Assembly: GCA_030544215.1 (NCBI GenBank) | Contig: JARZZO010000014.1 | Span: forward strand, 21,025,734-21,089,733 | DNA from: Zantedeschia hybrid cultivar | Lineage: Eukaryota > Streptophyta > Magnoliopsida > Alismatales > Araceae | DNA: 64,000 nt | Reading direction: 5' to 3' | The notes under the pieces: model-generated | Databases searched by the model: none | The model's input: the letters and a program-made list of their open reading frames with translations, nothing else | What the model was told of the DNA's origin: nothing | Program-made: the position numbers and the translations under genes | Shown here: piece by piece, positions 37,994 through 49,738 of the stretch | Layout: every line of letters begins with the position of its first letter | How positions within the stretch are numbered: the stretch's first letter is position 1

Positions 37994-38130
37994 AGCCTGG
38001 GGACATAGATGCAGGTGCTGTGCATTTACTCTCGTCACTTATCAGGCCCAGCCTTTAGTGGTAGCCTGGGGACAGATGCAGATGCTGTGCATTTACTCTC
38101 GTCACTTATCAGGCCCAGCCTTTAGTAGTA
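37994..38130. repeat. tandem repeat, 2 units of 67-69 bp
   Basis: The segment starting AGCCTGGGGACA and containing CATTTACTCTCGTCACTTAT at 37994 is repeated from 38063 with a few substitutions and a small indel. Confidence 0.9.
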
Positions 38131-38284
38131 GCTTGGGCTATCTCAAAGAGGGGCCTATCTTATCCCGAAAACGGACGGATGGATTCCACTGTGCAGACCC
38201 CGATTGTAAGTGGGCTGATTGCTCCTTTTAAAAAAGTAACACTTGCTGCATTGCCCACTGTAGGTATTGTAACAAATATTAAAA

Positions 38285-38500
38285 GTAATTTTTAAATTTT
38301 TTTAAAGTCAGGTTTCACATTTCCCATCCACCGTACAATTCAATTTTTGGTCAGACAATCACAAAATCTAAAAAATAAAAAATATAGGGATCAGTTTTTA
38401 TTTTTTTAAATTTTTTTAGATTATCCAGTCAGAGATCATGTTGTATAAATGGATAAGACATGTGTGATCTGACTTTAAAAAATTCGAACAAAATTGCATA
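38285..38500. mobile_element. AT-rich foldback MITE
   Basis: The left end (TTTTTTTAAAGTCAGGTTTC at about 38293) and the reverse complement of the right end (AATTTTTTAAAGTCAGATCA) are alike, and similarity continues through a central AAAATCTAAAAAA segment, so nearly the whole element is an imperfect hairpin. The design resembles 42065-42320 and 43160-43430. No target-site duplication was fixed. Confidence 0.55.
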
Positions 38501-39173
38501 TGCTATAATATTCTACAGTACAGCCTGGAGGATATTGCAGCAAGTATCACTCCTTTTGTAAAGGAGGGCATTCCTTTACTAAGAAAGACACACAGAAGAC
38601 TCAAAAGAGAGGGCAGAAAACATGCCACAGAATTGTATATTTGAGGAAAAAGGTGGCTGTAAAGGGAGATGAAAAGTGTAATTGTCCTTTTTTTGTAGGT
38701 TTGGTTTTGTTGGCTAACTTATGAGTTAACCAGTGAGAATTATTCAAATCTAAACTTCTAGATTCGAGAATGTCACTAACATAAGTGATATTTCTTTTCG
38801 GATGATCCTCAAATATGGATGACATGAGGCACGGAGCGAGTCCATGCTTAGCTACTTTACATCATTGGAGTGTGCCACAGGAAATGGGAGTTCTTGCAAG
38901 GGGAGGATGCATCGGAGGATTTCTCTCTATACAGTAGTGGTATGCGACTTGTAATTTAGTAGTTTAAAATAGGGGAAATTATAAAGGAAACTATTATAGT
39001 TATGAAATACAGAATTGAAAATGAATGAAGCTGTCACAACACCAAGTTACGTAATAAATAATAAATAAAGAAATAAAAAATGGCAATGTAGTAATAAAAT
39101 TAAGATGTTTGAGAGGTAATGTAGTAAAATTGAGATGTTTGAGAGGTATGAAAGAAAATGGACTCCATTGTTT
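38501..39173. other. spacer
   Basis: No gene or repeat that I can support; only short frames are present. A short direct repeat of GATGTTTGAGAGGTA occurs just before the LTR element (about 39105-39150). Confidence 0.6.
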
Positions 39174-39178
39174 GACCT

Positions 39179-41263
39179 TGATGACCACCCGAAGTAGCCG
39201 TTCTCGGATCCGGGGGCCGATCTGGAAGTTGACATCGGGGTGCGCAAGTCGAATCCGGGGGCCGATCTGGAAGTCAACTCCGGGGTGTGCAGTGGTCCTA
39301 GTGAAGATGTCTTCGAATGACACCTGGGAGGTCGACAGCTACAAGGAAGGAGCATTAGACCCGGATTTGGCATCTAGAAAAAAACCTCCGACGGTCAAGT
39401 CAATCTGAGCTTATACCGAGGTGGTGGTCGGGAACTACAGTTTGTCGTATCATATTGAATCGGTCCGACTCATACAAGTCAACTCATATCTAGGTGAGTT
39501 CGATTCGCTAGTATGCATCGAGTTGGATCAGATCGTACCGACTCATACATACATAATGGGTTGTCTTGATTGAGTTTTTCTTATTTGATAAATAAATCTA
39601 TGCTTTTTATATCTTAATAAGATGCATTTCTCTAAAATATGACTCAAGCTCATTACTTTTAACAAACTCATTGGCTTGACCTATGCAAGTTGTACGAGTC
39701 GGACTGAGTCGGCTTGAGTCGGATCGGATTTGACTCGTATCTAGCCGAACACGATTCGATCTGAATCCCTGAGTCGGCAAACCTTGCCAGGAACTTAAGT
39801 TCTTTTAGAATTAAAGGTTTTGAGTTCTCAAAGTGTACCTTGCACTATTGATGGGAGAAGAGTTTATATAGGAGTCGCCTCTCAAGGGCTGATGAGCTTA
39901 TCTTTCTAGACGTTTGTCCCCTCCTTAGTGGTCGACTATGGCATACGAGCTATACTGAGGTGGACGGACCTCATGGAGCCACGTAGGGCGGATGGATCCC
40001 TGTGGCCTATTGGGCAGTGTTCGAGTATTGGGCCTCATATCTAGTCCAACTGTTGAAGGCAAGGTGCTTTTGGGCCCAAGGCCGATTAACGACTTGGGCC
40101 GGGATGGGTCGACCAGCTGGGCCCTAATTGGGCCCGTGGTCCCAGGCCTCACTGCCCCCCAATCTCCCTAGCTGACTTGAGGAACGTAAGGGCGGGGGGA
40201 TGGGAAAGGTCACCCGTCGCATCCATCCTGGGTGTATCCTATCTTTTCAAGTCCCATTGCCACATGGCGCACGCGGAGGAGACATTGGTTCGTGCTCAAC
40301 TCCTATATAAGGAAATGAGGGGTGGTCCCCCTCTCATTTTACCTTTTCACAGGTGTGCAGTAGGGCGTGTAGAGCTCGGCGACTTCGTCGAAAATAAGGT
40401 CGGGCAGAGATCGGGAGAGAGAGGGGGAGAGAGCGGATCGGTCTATAAGACCAACAAACCTCTTTGTAAGCCATCTCCTCCAATGTCTTCTAGAGCCAGT
40501 TCCAGCTCAACCGACTCCTCGTCACATAATATCTGGCCTAGTAGGGAGGGAGAAGTAGATGAGGGGATAGATGCTTGCTCTAGTGGCGAAGCCCAAGCGG
40601 CCTCTAAGGTCCTGTCCTTGATCTTAGGGGTTCGCCATCTCACGAGGGGTCTACAGAAGTTTTCCCACATACGTGGCCAATGATGACCACCCGAAGTAGC
40701 GATTCTTGGATCCGAGGGCGATCTGGAAGTCAACTCCAGGGTGCATAGTAGTACTAACGAAGATATCTATGGATGACATCTAGGAGGTCGGCAAACGACC
40801 TTGACCTACATGGAAGGAGCGTTAAACTCGGACTTGGCATTCGGGGAAAACTCTCTGACGATCAAATCAGTCTGAGATTATCTCCGAGGTGGTGGTTGTG
40901 AACTTAAGTTCTTTTAGAATTAAGAGTTTTGAGTTCTTAGAGTGCACCTTGCACTGTTGATGGGAGAGGAGTTTGTATAAGGGTCGCCTTTTAGGGGCCG
41001 ATGAGCTTATCTTCTTGGACGTGTGTCCCTTCCTTAGTGGTTGGCTATGGCGTACGAGTTTTGCTGAGGTGGACAGACCTCGTGGAGTTACGCAGGGCAG
41101 ATGGGTTCCCATGGCCTATTGGGCTATGTCCGAATAGTGGGCCTCGTCTCTGGTTGAGCGCTTAAAGGCAAGGTGCTTTGGGGCCCAAGGCCGATTAACA
41201 ACTTGGGCCGAGACAGTTCGACCAGTCGGGCCCTAATTGGGCCCGTGTTCCTGGGTCTCCTCA
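39179..41263 (-). mobile_element. short non-autonomous Ty3-like LTR retroelement (TRIM/LARD type)
   Basis: Two direct LTRs, 39179-40151 (3' LTR on the minus strand, enlarged by a nested insertion) and 40681-41263 (5' LTR), both begin TGATGACCACCCGAAG and end CTCA on the plus strand. Flanks GACCT (39174-39178) and GACTT (41264-41268) match at 4 of 5, as a 5-bp TSD. In minus orientation the 5' LTR is followed by TTGGCCACGTATGTGGGA, which resembles the usual TTGGCGCCGTCTGTGGGA primer-binding region of plant Ty3 elements. A purine tract (AGATTGGGGGGCAG) abuts the 3' LTR. The roughly 530-bp interior has one open frame (40443-40733, minus) but no gag or pol motif. Confidence 0.8.
39437..39789. mobile_element. 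MITE nested in the LTR element
   Basis: A 353-bp insertion is present in the 3' LTR but absent at the matching site of the 5' LTR (GTGAACTTAAG near 40895), giving an internal empty site. The hexamer GGAACT flanks it at 39431-39436 and 39790-39795. Ends GTTTGTCG and inverse GTTTGCCG are related, and the interior carries several GAGTCGG motifs near both ends. Confidence 0.75.
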
Positions 41264-41268
41264 GACTT

Positions 41269-42064
41269 GTTTAGTTAGATGGACAACTTATTTGAATGTT
41301 TTAATGATATTTCTAATATGGAGGATGAAAATCAAAGTTTTTCAATTATTTTTTCTTTTGATAGTATCGGATGAGGGTGGAATTGTGTGAGGTGGAGGAT
41401 ACAGGGAGTCAGCCCTGTGTTTATGTAGTCCCCCCACTCTGTTAGTCTTGGTGCCATGCTACAGTGCTTCTTGTCTTGAATGACAAAAATATACTCAAAT
41501 TATATAAGGGGGTGTTTTTGTTCTCATATTTCTCAAAAAAAGGAAAATCATTAGAAATAATTCTTGGAAGAATGAAAAATCTCAAAAAATAATACATGTT
41601 AATAGATAGAAAAATATGCGAAAGACAGAATCATCAGTTTGCATTCTTGATAGATGGGGTTGTAGAACTAGAGGAAAAAAAAAAAAATCTAACCTCAAGT
41701 GCAAAATAAGAGAGGAAAGTAAGATTTGAGAAGCATTTTCTTCTAGGTGAAGAAATAAAATTTAATAAAAAGGAGAATATTTTAAAATATAGAGATTATT
41801 TTTTCAACTAATCTTCACTTGTGCTTGAAAATGTAAAAGTTAGTGAAAACTGGTTTCACAAAAATTCTGATAATACGAGTAAAATACGATGCCGATGAAA
41901 GTAGGATCCACTGATAGCCTGAACTCCTTTATCATTGGCTTGTCACGCCTAATCTACCTGTCATTAGATATTTGCCATGGTGGCCATTAGAGTGATACTT
42001 ACTGTAATGCCCCTCTTCAGTTCCCCCCAATCTCAATAGTGACATTACAATGGGTAAAAGATTT
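41269..42064. other. spacer
   Basis: AT-rich sequence with no supportable gene, RNA or repeat. Confidence 0.6.
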
Positions 42065-42320
42065 CTTTTTTGAATTTTTTAAGGTCTGTCCCGATGTATT
42101 TTATCTGGCCGTACACTGTAATGCATGATCGGACGATTCCAAAATTCTAAAAAATCAAAAACTGACCCCAATAAACATTGAAAAATGTCCTTAATGGGCC
42201 GAGCCCAATTTTTGATTTTTTTAAAAATTCTTTAAAGTCACCCGATTAAGCATTACGTATTACACAGTCAGGTAAGAAACATCGGAATCGACCTAAAAAA
42301 ATTCAGAAAAAACTTCTTTT
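42065..42320. mobile_element. AT-rich foldback MITE
   Basis: The left arm (TTTTTTAAGGTCTGTCCCGA) pairs with the reverse complement of the right arm (TTTTTTTAGGTCGATTCCGA). Pairing continues through GATGTATTTTATCTGGCCGT/GATGTTTCTTACCTGACTGT and TGCATGATCGGACGAT/TGCTTAATCGGGTGAC, leaving only a short loop around 42190. Same architecture as 38285-38500. Confidence 0.65.
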
Positions 42321-42649
42321 TCTTTTAGTTATTGCAATGCTCCTGTTATGATTAAAGAGAAGATAGTACAGCAAGTATTACTCTTGGCTGTTATCAACCA
42401 ATAGGCTGACTTCCGACGTCAGGTAATCCAAACCCTTAATTCCCTGCCCCCCAACAACGCACAACCAACCTCCCTCGCGCAATACTTTCCCTCTACGTAC
42501 GGGAAATCCCAGCCGTCCGTCGTGGACCTTCTCAAAACGAGCGGCGGACGGACGTGGACGTCGCGGCAGGCTGCGGCGAATAACAAGTGTTTTGTTTTGC
42601 ATGTATATGAATAGAAATCAGTATATTTGTGTTTATACTTCTGACTCTT

Positions 42650-42650
<1 letters not shown>

Positions 42651-42684
<34 letters not shown>
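42651..42684. repeat. TA dinucleotide microsatellite
   Basis: About 16 consecutive TA units. Confidence 0.95.
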
Positions 42685-42689
<5 letters not shown>

Positions 42690-43159
42690 CTAAAATTTTT
42701 CAAAAGTATTATGGTTCTAGCACTTCGTCATGCCGTGAAGTTCAAGTAAATATGACAAAAAAAAGAGATAATTTAACATATATACTTTGTTAGATATTTT
42801 TTACTTTTTAAAATTTACATAATCTTTCTGACATATTCTATCAGAGTACACAAAATCTTGACAAAACGATATAACCGTAACACTTAAGTTGTTGGAAGTA
42901 TTTTATACAACATATAAGAATTAGGAGTGTAAATATAAACATGCTGATTTTTACAAGTATAATGCAAAAGAGTATTAGATTGATGTCTGTATAACTTGAT
43001 TTTTGATTGAATAATTCGGAAGGAATAAAAAAATTAAAAATTGTACCCATTATTATTGGGCTTGATTAATTAAAGATGCCTTTTCACAGTTCATTAGTTT
43101 ATAAATTTTTTAATCACCCAATCAGATATTAGATTAGATGAAAGATAAGACTTGTTGCA

Positions 43160-43430
43160 CTGACTTCTACTTCTAGTGCAGTGAGTTAAAAAATTTAGTT
43201 TTTAAATTTTTCTTAACCGGATTCCAAGTTGATTTTAGATTGGACAAATAAAAAAGTTAAAAATTAAAAAATTAAACTCAATGAACAATAAAAATTTATT
43301 TAATAGACTGAATCCATAATAATTTTTAACTTTTCAGAATTTTTTAGATTGTACAACTACGACATGACCTGAGAACCCATTTAAAAAATCTACAAAATAA
43401 ATATTTTTTAACCCATTGCACTCAATGTGC
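43160..43430. mobile_element. AT-rich foldback MITE
   Basis: The outer left motif AGTGCAGTGAGTTAAAAAAT and the reverse complement of the right (AGTGCAATGGGTTAAAAAAT) are nearly the same. The interior is AT-rich with internal complementarity. It lies about 430 bases upstream of the cold-shock protein start, so it may abut the promoter. No target-site duplication was fixed. Confidence 0.5.
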
Positions 43431-43559
43431 AGCCAGTCGGACTCCTGTACGAATAGGTTAGACAAAATGGATCTGACATTAAATTTTTTAAAAATATATG
43501 TAAAAAAGGGTCTGCACCAATGCGGTGCAGCACCACCCTTAGCAACAACCCTGGTGGCG

Positions 43560-43864
43560 TTAAACGGCAGCAAGGTGTGCGTGGGAGTCCCGGAAATTGG
43601 AAACTCCTTTTTCCATACCTCTCTCTCTCTCCATCCCCTATTTTCTCTCCCCTCCTTTAATTCCTTTCCACGTTTCGCGTGCCCGGGACGGCACTTGCCC
43701 CGCCTGTTGCCGCCTCTTCCCTGTTCCGATTAAATTCTGCCACGGAGAACGTGACGACTCCCTCCTCTCCGCCTCCGACGACGCCGCTCCCGATCTAGGG
43801 TTAGGGTTTCCCCCCATCCCTTCTTCTTCTTCCCCCCTTCCGCCGCGGAATCTAGGCTTCTCCC
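43560..43864 (+). promoter_or_regulatory. promoter-proximal and leader region of the cold-shock protein gene
   Basis: The sequence changes from AT-rich to GC-rich here and includes a CTCTCTCTCTC pyrimidine patch at about 43620-43632, a common feature of plant promoters and leaders. No TATA box is obvious. The ATG at 43865 has a good plant context (CTCCCATGGCGC). Confidence 0.4.
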
Positions 43865-44656
43865 ATGGCGCAGGGCGAGCGCGAGTCCGGGAAGGTGAGC
43901 TGGTTCAGCGCCCAGAAGGGCTTCGGCTTCATCAAGCCCGACGCCGGCGGCGAGGACCTGTTCGTCCACCAGACCTCCATCCGTTCCGAAGGCTTCCGCG
44001 TCCTCGCGGAGGGCGATGATGTGGAGTTTGTCGTCGAGCAGGGCGATGACGGCCGATCCAAGGCTGTTGATGTCACCGGCCCCAACGGTTCCCTTATCGC
44101 CTCCTCCGGGGGCGACAGAGGGTTCTCCACTGGCCGGGGGAGGGCTAGCGGAGATTTCTATGGCGGTGGCGGGGGCTTCGGTGGGGGGTTTGGGGGCGCG
44201 TGGAGGAATGGAGGGAGAGGTGGGAGAATGGGTGGCGGTGGGAGTTTTGGTGGCGGCGGTGGGGGTTTTGGTGGCGGCGGTGGAGGTTTTGGTGGCGGCG
44301 GTGGAGGTTTTGGTGGCGGCGGTGGAGGCGGGGCGTGTTATAACTGCGGGCAGCCTGGCCATATGGCGAGGGATTGCCTCCAAGGAGGCGGAGGAGGAGG
44401 AGGCGGCGGCGGTGCGTGCTATAATTGTGGTCAGACGGGGCATCTGGCGAGGGAATGTCCCCAAGGCGGTGGCGGTGGTGGCGGCGGTGGGGCTTGTTAT
44501 AACTGCGGACAGAGTGGTCATCTGGCCAGGGATTGTCACCTAGGAGGCGGATCTGGTCGGGTTTCAGGTGGCGGCGTTGGCGGCGGAGGCGGAGGTGGAT
44601 GCTTCAACTGTGGTCAGCCGGGGCATTTTGCGAGGGAATGCCCTAACAACGCCTAG
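43865..44656 (+). CDS. cold-shock domain, CCHC zinc-knuckle glycine-rich protein
   Basis: Single-exon gene for a 263-aa nucleic-acid chaperone of the plant CSP/GRP2 type (Arabidopsis CSP, wheat WCSP1 relatives), which melts RNA secondary structure in cold and development. The cold-shock domain (about 9-75) has RNP1 KGFGFI (18-23) and RNP2 DLFVHQ (31-36). It is followed by a long Gly-rich linker and four retroviral-type CCHC knuckles with Cys/His at 158-161-166-171, 185-188-193-198, 211-214-219-224 and 246-249-254-259, separated by Gly spacers. The protein ends PNNA right after the last knuckle. Gly-coding 21-nt repeats at about 44252-44333 make the linker length prone to variation. The GC-rich minus-strand frame over the same region is a shadow. 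Confidence 0.95.
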   Translation: MAQGERESGKVSWFSAQKGFGFIKPDAGGEDLFVHQTSIRSEGFRVLAEGDDVEFVVEQGDDGRSKAVDVTGPNGSLIASSGGDRGFSTGRGRASGDFYGGGGGFGGGFGGAWRNGGRGGRMGGGGSFGGGGGGFGGGGGGFGGGGGGFGGGGGGGACYNCGQPGHMARDCLQGGGGGGGGGGACYNCGQTGHLARECPQGGGGGGGGGACYNCGQSGHLARDCHLGGGSGRVSGGGVGGGGGGGCFNCGQPGHFARECPNNA

Positions 44657-45764
44657 AAGCGGTAGAGATCGTGAAATCCTTTCTTCTCTTTCTCAGGATT
44701 TTCGACTCCGTGGGATTTCTCTTTATTTTGGGATATTTTTGGCTTTATTGGCAATACTGAAGGGAGAAATACAGTTTGTTTTCTTCCTTTTTGCCTCTTT
44801 TGTTGCCATTCTTCTTTGTCAGAGGATTGCTTGCCTCTTTTCTCGTTTTGCTGAACTTTTTAATGTTAACTGTTTGTTTGATTTTTAAAATGAAAAATTA
44901 AGGTGCTTGCTTGGCTGGTATCATCTGTTAATCCATTTGCTTGCTGTCTTCTCATTTGCTGCCCGCTTATTTCTTGTTTGGATGTCGTTATAGTATCTAA
45001 CTATTTTTCTGATCAATGGGAATTCACTTTCTTTTTAAATTCCATGCAGAACTCTAAAGTGCATTCGATCTATGCTTCTGAAACTTATGCTAAATGGACT
45101 TTGGTTGTGAAGTATTGTATACTTGAAAGCAGCATGAATACTTTATGATTTCATCTTATGACATATACTAATTGCCTTTCATAAATACAGTGTTAACTAG
45201 TAAAGAATTTTAGTGTTTAAAAGAGTAGCATGATGTGACAGATCGCAGAGATCGGAGTCTTGTCAGATCAATTAGTGGATAATGGACAACTTCTACATGG
45301 AAGATAGAGTAGGATTCCTTTTTCAAGGGTTCACTTATTCACTTGTTTGAAATGCAATTTCTTTCGTGTTACTTTGTCTCTAGCTTCAGACCTCAGTTTA
45401 ATTTAGGAGGATTATCAGGGCGAACGAAACTAATTGTTTTGCGATGCCACTGGGTTGCTTACATATTATAGTCTAGTTAGATTGTTCACCTAAATAGCTC
45501 CTTTGAGTTCCTAGGTTTGCTCATGACTGAACTTGATGGAGTTGTGTGAAATGGTTGATGATGTGTCTTGGTGATGCTTGAGTGATAGAGGATTCACCTA
45601 AGATGAAAATTTGCTTGCTTTATGAGTTAATCTTATTTGTAATGCTGATTAATTATATTTATTTTGCTTTTTAATGTAATTCATTTGGGCTTGGCACTAA
45701 TGATTCCACAATTTTAAACTGGTTTCCCCATCCTGCTATGTTTATCTTGACCAGTGTTCTGGAC
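44657..45764. other. 3' UTR and spacer
   Basis: About 44657-44900 is T-rich and is presumably the 3' UTR of the cold-shock protein gene. Beyond that I see no gene. Confidence 0.5.
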
Positions 45765-46592
45765 TAGGGCTGCAGGTGGGTTGCGCTAGACTGGGTTGAG
45801 GTCAACCCTAATGGGACCAAATCCAACACAACCCAACTATAACTTGTCTCATCACTTCTCAACCAGAACCAACCCATCTAAATCAAAGGGTGATGGAGGG
45901 GAGAGGAAATGGGAGGAGGTGTGCGTTCCTTGAGGCAAAGCTAGTGGCCAGCAACAACAACAAAGCAGAATGTGGGAAGGGAGATGAAGAGGAAGTTGTT
46001 ACTGTGACCTATGCAATGCGTTGGCCATAACTGCTAACATGAATGACCTTGCTCTACTTGCTAGATGAAGCCAAGGAGTGAGACAAAGAAGAAGCCACCA
46101 AGTTCTGGACACTGCAGCCACTGCGGTTGGTAGCCTGGTACACTGACGTGGGTGGTGGCAGTGTGGGGACCTCAGGCTTGTTGATGATGCCCTCTGAGGA
46201 ACCCTGTCTGCTTGGTCGAGAACCTGAAACTGGAGGAGGAGCAAGGTGGAGGCAGCAAGGACGCCACTGGCAGCCTTCCCACTCTATTGCATGGTATAAC
46301 TTGGGTTATCGATGTTGTCAGTTGGTTTTTTCCCTTTTTTTTTGGGGGGGGGGTGTGTGGAGTGGGGTTTGGGGGAAAGGTGAAAAGCCAGGCATCGGAG
46401 GGGTGATTGAGTTTGAACTTGTAAACTAGACAGTCTCGAGTTGCATTGGGTCATAGGGGACAGGTTGATTTGGGGCTTGGTTGAGGAGATGCTCAACCGT
46501 AATCCAATTTAACGTATAGTTCAGTTACTAGGTTTAATAGGACGCATTTGCTTGTGCAGGCTATGTTTGAGCCATCCAGACTCACAGCCCTA
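45765..46592. mobile_element. possible degraded hAT-type element
   Basis: Starts TAGGGCTGCAGG and ends CTCACAGCCCTA (inverse TAGGGCTGTGAG), resembling the hAT MITE terminus seen at 24521. Flanking octamers TTCTGGAC and TTTTGAAG match only 5 of 8, so the target-site duplication is weak. No transposase frame. Confidence 0.35.
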
Positions 46593-48575
46593 TTTTGAAG
46601 TGTGATGGTCAACTGACTTCTAGGGGTTAAGTGCTTTGCAATTTGATAAAGGACATTTACTCTACTCACTTCCCACTCATAATGCCAAACCTTTTCCGTG
46701 GCTTAGTTCTCCCCTCTGGATGGCTATATATTGTACAAGTAAAGCTTATAGTATTCAAAGCATTAGTAGGTATTTAGCACGTAATATGGCTCAAACTTTT
46801 GCAGAAGCTCGCCAACGCCATGTTTGTTATTCCCCTCTTCAATGTGAAAACTGGTTGCCAGTTTCATTCAGATGGTAGGCAACTGTAATATCTCTAGCAT
46901 GTACACGGTGATCGGGTACTTATTTAAAATTCGATGCCACTTTATTTGCTCTTTATCTCCTTTCCAGTCTTAACTACTATCACATATATGTTTCTTCATT
47001 TCTTAAAATTTGGTGTTTGTCTTGGTTTCCAAGTCTGATTTCATGTCCTTGACGTCAATGGAGTATTGCTTGCTTGAATCTTGTGCCTGTCAAGACATCG
47101 CCTGGAACCTTACAAATTAACTTTCTTTAGTTTCTTTTCCTTGAATTTGACTTCGTTTTGGTACGTAACTCTTATTTTCCTTTGATTATATGAAGTAATT
47201 TGATTCTGATGATAGGAAGAAATTTAGCTTGTCCATAATTATAAGAAGAGGAAGATAAGGTCATCCCTTCAGAGGTCCCAGTCTAATTGTTGTCTGTTTA
47301 TTGTTTTGTAAACTTTAATGTTTCTGCTTTCTAGTGTCTATTTGTTGATTGTTATCTTGATGTTAAATCTTTTTTTTCCCCCTGTTTTCTGTGTCTTCTA
47401 TATTCATTTCACCTCTTTTTTCCTATTTTTCCTTAATTTTAACTGTTATTTTTTCTTTTCTTTCTTTTCGTTATTTACTTTTCCCTTCAATGTGTGTGAC
47501 CTGTATTTCTACATTTCTGGTGGTGGAGTTCGGTGCCAATGAACTGGTGTAAGCTAAAAAGTTGGCACTTTAAATGAGTCTTTGTTTCCTAATTGGTGTT
47601 TACTAAACATGGCAAGACAAACGCAGGTTAGTCTTGAGGCTGACAATTGGCTTTAGGCCGTATTTTGGAACTTGAAACTCAAAAATTAGTTTGGGTAGCT
47701 CTGCTTATTCTTTCGTTACCCAACAGGATTGTATTCCAGTGTGGGAGTGGAATATGGCCTCTACAGATGCCACATATCTGTGAGGTGACTAAATGCCACA
47801 TATCTCTGAGGTGACTAAGGCATTTATAAAATATCATGTATCTGGATTATCAGATTTTCATCCACGTTTTATGGTAGGATTATCTGTTGAATTATTTTTT
47901 AGAGTTTCATTCTGCAATGCAACCAAGGAAAAGATTATGGTGTTTTTCAGTTGCTTAGTTTAAATCAAAGAAATCGAACAGTTAATTCGATAGTATTACA
48001 TATCACTGCATGGTTTTTTACATAATGACATATTTTGTAAGTTGCACATGTGAGATCTGATGCAGAATAGGAGGGGTTAACGCGGGTCCGATTTGATGCT
48101 GAACGGAATCGATCTTTTGTAGCGGTTTACAGCAAGATAACAAGTATTCTTCATGTTACTCTTCTGTAGTATCGGATTTGTTGGTAGATAACAAAAATTA
48201 TCAACTTCTCGACTTGAATTGAACAAGCAAGGAAAATGTCTAGGTCCGTTTAAATCTTATTTTTTGGTGGATGTTAGAAAGCCATGTTAAAAGATTAGCC
48301 AATTGATTGTCCAATGCAATTTTCCAATATTCACCTTTTAACCATTTTCATCCTGTGCGCTGGTAAGAGAAACTGTAGCTAATCCGGCTGTAGTTTCTTA
48401 AATTGACAAAGTGATCGTATCCACGTCGACTTGTGAAAATAGATCCTCAGGGTAAGATTCACCTTTGTCTTAGATTCCAGGTCAATCTATGCTCGGCACA
48501 GTTTTTATTGCAAATATATTAGACAAGTCTCTTCCTGTATGGCTTTGCAATGTGGCGTGTGTAGGTTGTGGTGGA
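46593..48575. other. spacer
   Basis: No supportable gene. Contains T-rich stretches (about 47370-47480) and short unrelated frames only. Confidence 0.6.
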
Positions 48576-48800
48576 ATTAGGATAGGGAATTTGGATGAGG
48601 ATATCTAGTACTCAATCTCTCCCTCAGCTGCGTAGTGTGGTAGATTAGACTTGGAGCTGGTTATGAAAAGTGGTGGGACGGGAGGATTAGGATAGGGAAT
48701 TTGGATAGGGATATCTAGTACTCAATCTCTGCCTCTGCTGCGTAGTGTGGTAGATTAGACTTGGAGCTGGTTATGAAAAGTGGAGGGACGGGAGGATTAG
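48576..48800. repeat. tandem repeat, 2 units of 110 bp
   Basis: ATTAGGATAGGGAATTTGGA at 48576 recurs at 48686 and the two units are nearly the same to the end. A few bases of a third unit (GATTAG) follow. Confidence 0.92.
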
Positions 48801-49718
48801 TGGACATGTCTACCCAAAATTAAATTGCGTACAAGATGATAAAAATGCTGGGACGCTGGTGGAAGTATGTCTCTGATTTGTTGATGGAATGGAGTTAGCA
48901 CATGTTTGAAGAATGACCTTTTGGTTTATATAGTGGAGGCGTTGATGCTTCTGCATTGTTTTTTCTTTGGTTACCGAAGACAGGTGACCAGTCACATTCT
49001 CGTTTGGTACCTGGTCTTCTTGCAAGTTAGTTGCCAACCGTTATGCCACTTAAGGATGTCAATAGGGCGGGTCAGCTCGCGGGATTTTGCATTTCAAACT
49101 CTTGGGCTTGGGGATCGGGTTAAGTTTTTCGCACCTGTGCCATTAGTGAGTCATCGTTCGCTGAGCCAGTAGGCCCGCAAAAGGTGGTATGAAGTCAAAA
49201 ACCCTCATTCAGTTGTGCCTTTGCCCCCACCCCACTCCGTGCCCTTCCCTGGTGGCTACCCTGAGTACCCTATGTACCAGCGGTGATAAGCAATGCTGCC
49301 CCATCGTCCATTGCCGTTGCTAGAGCAGTCTGGCCAGTCTACCTGTGAATGTGCCCAGTGAACCGCTTGCAACGCCTGATGGCGTGGAGCAGGGAGTCGG
49401 CGGCAACGCAGTCGTCCTATCATGGGGGAAGAAGCCGGTGTGGAGCAGGCTGTCCAGTGGCATGGTGGAGGCCGGTGCAGTGATGGGGGCGGTCTTATGG
49501 CCCGATGTTGAGGGGATTGGTAGTAGACACCTGTCTGAGAAGTGGCGCACACTAGTTGCATTTGTTTGGGGGGGGGGGTGGGGTGGGATGATGAGTCGAT
49601 GTTGGAGGTAGGTTGGGAGGAGATAAAGTAGGGCGCCCTGGTATTGTGACGCTGAAAAAAAAGATTGCTTTAGGTTTAGGTTTACGTTCATCACTTTTGG
49701 TAGATTCTAGTGAATTGG
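48801..49718. other. spacer, partly GC-richer
   Basis: 49190-49660 is GC-richer and includes a short G run near 49568, but it has no recognisable coding family. It may be an unclassified repeat. Confidence 0.45.
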
Positions 49719-49738
49719 TTCTTTTAAATTTTGTTAGA

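Noticed and set aside
43730..44539. 269-codon Thr/Ala/Pro minus-strand frame
   Set aside because: It is the antisense of the Gly-rich cold-shock protein gene; composition follows the GGC/GGT repeats.
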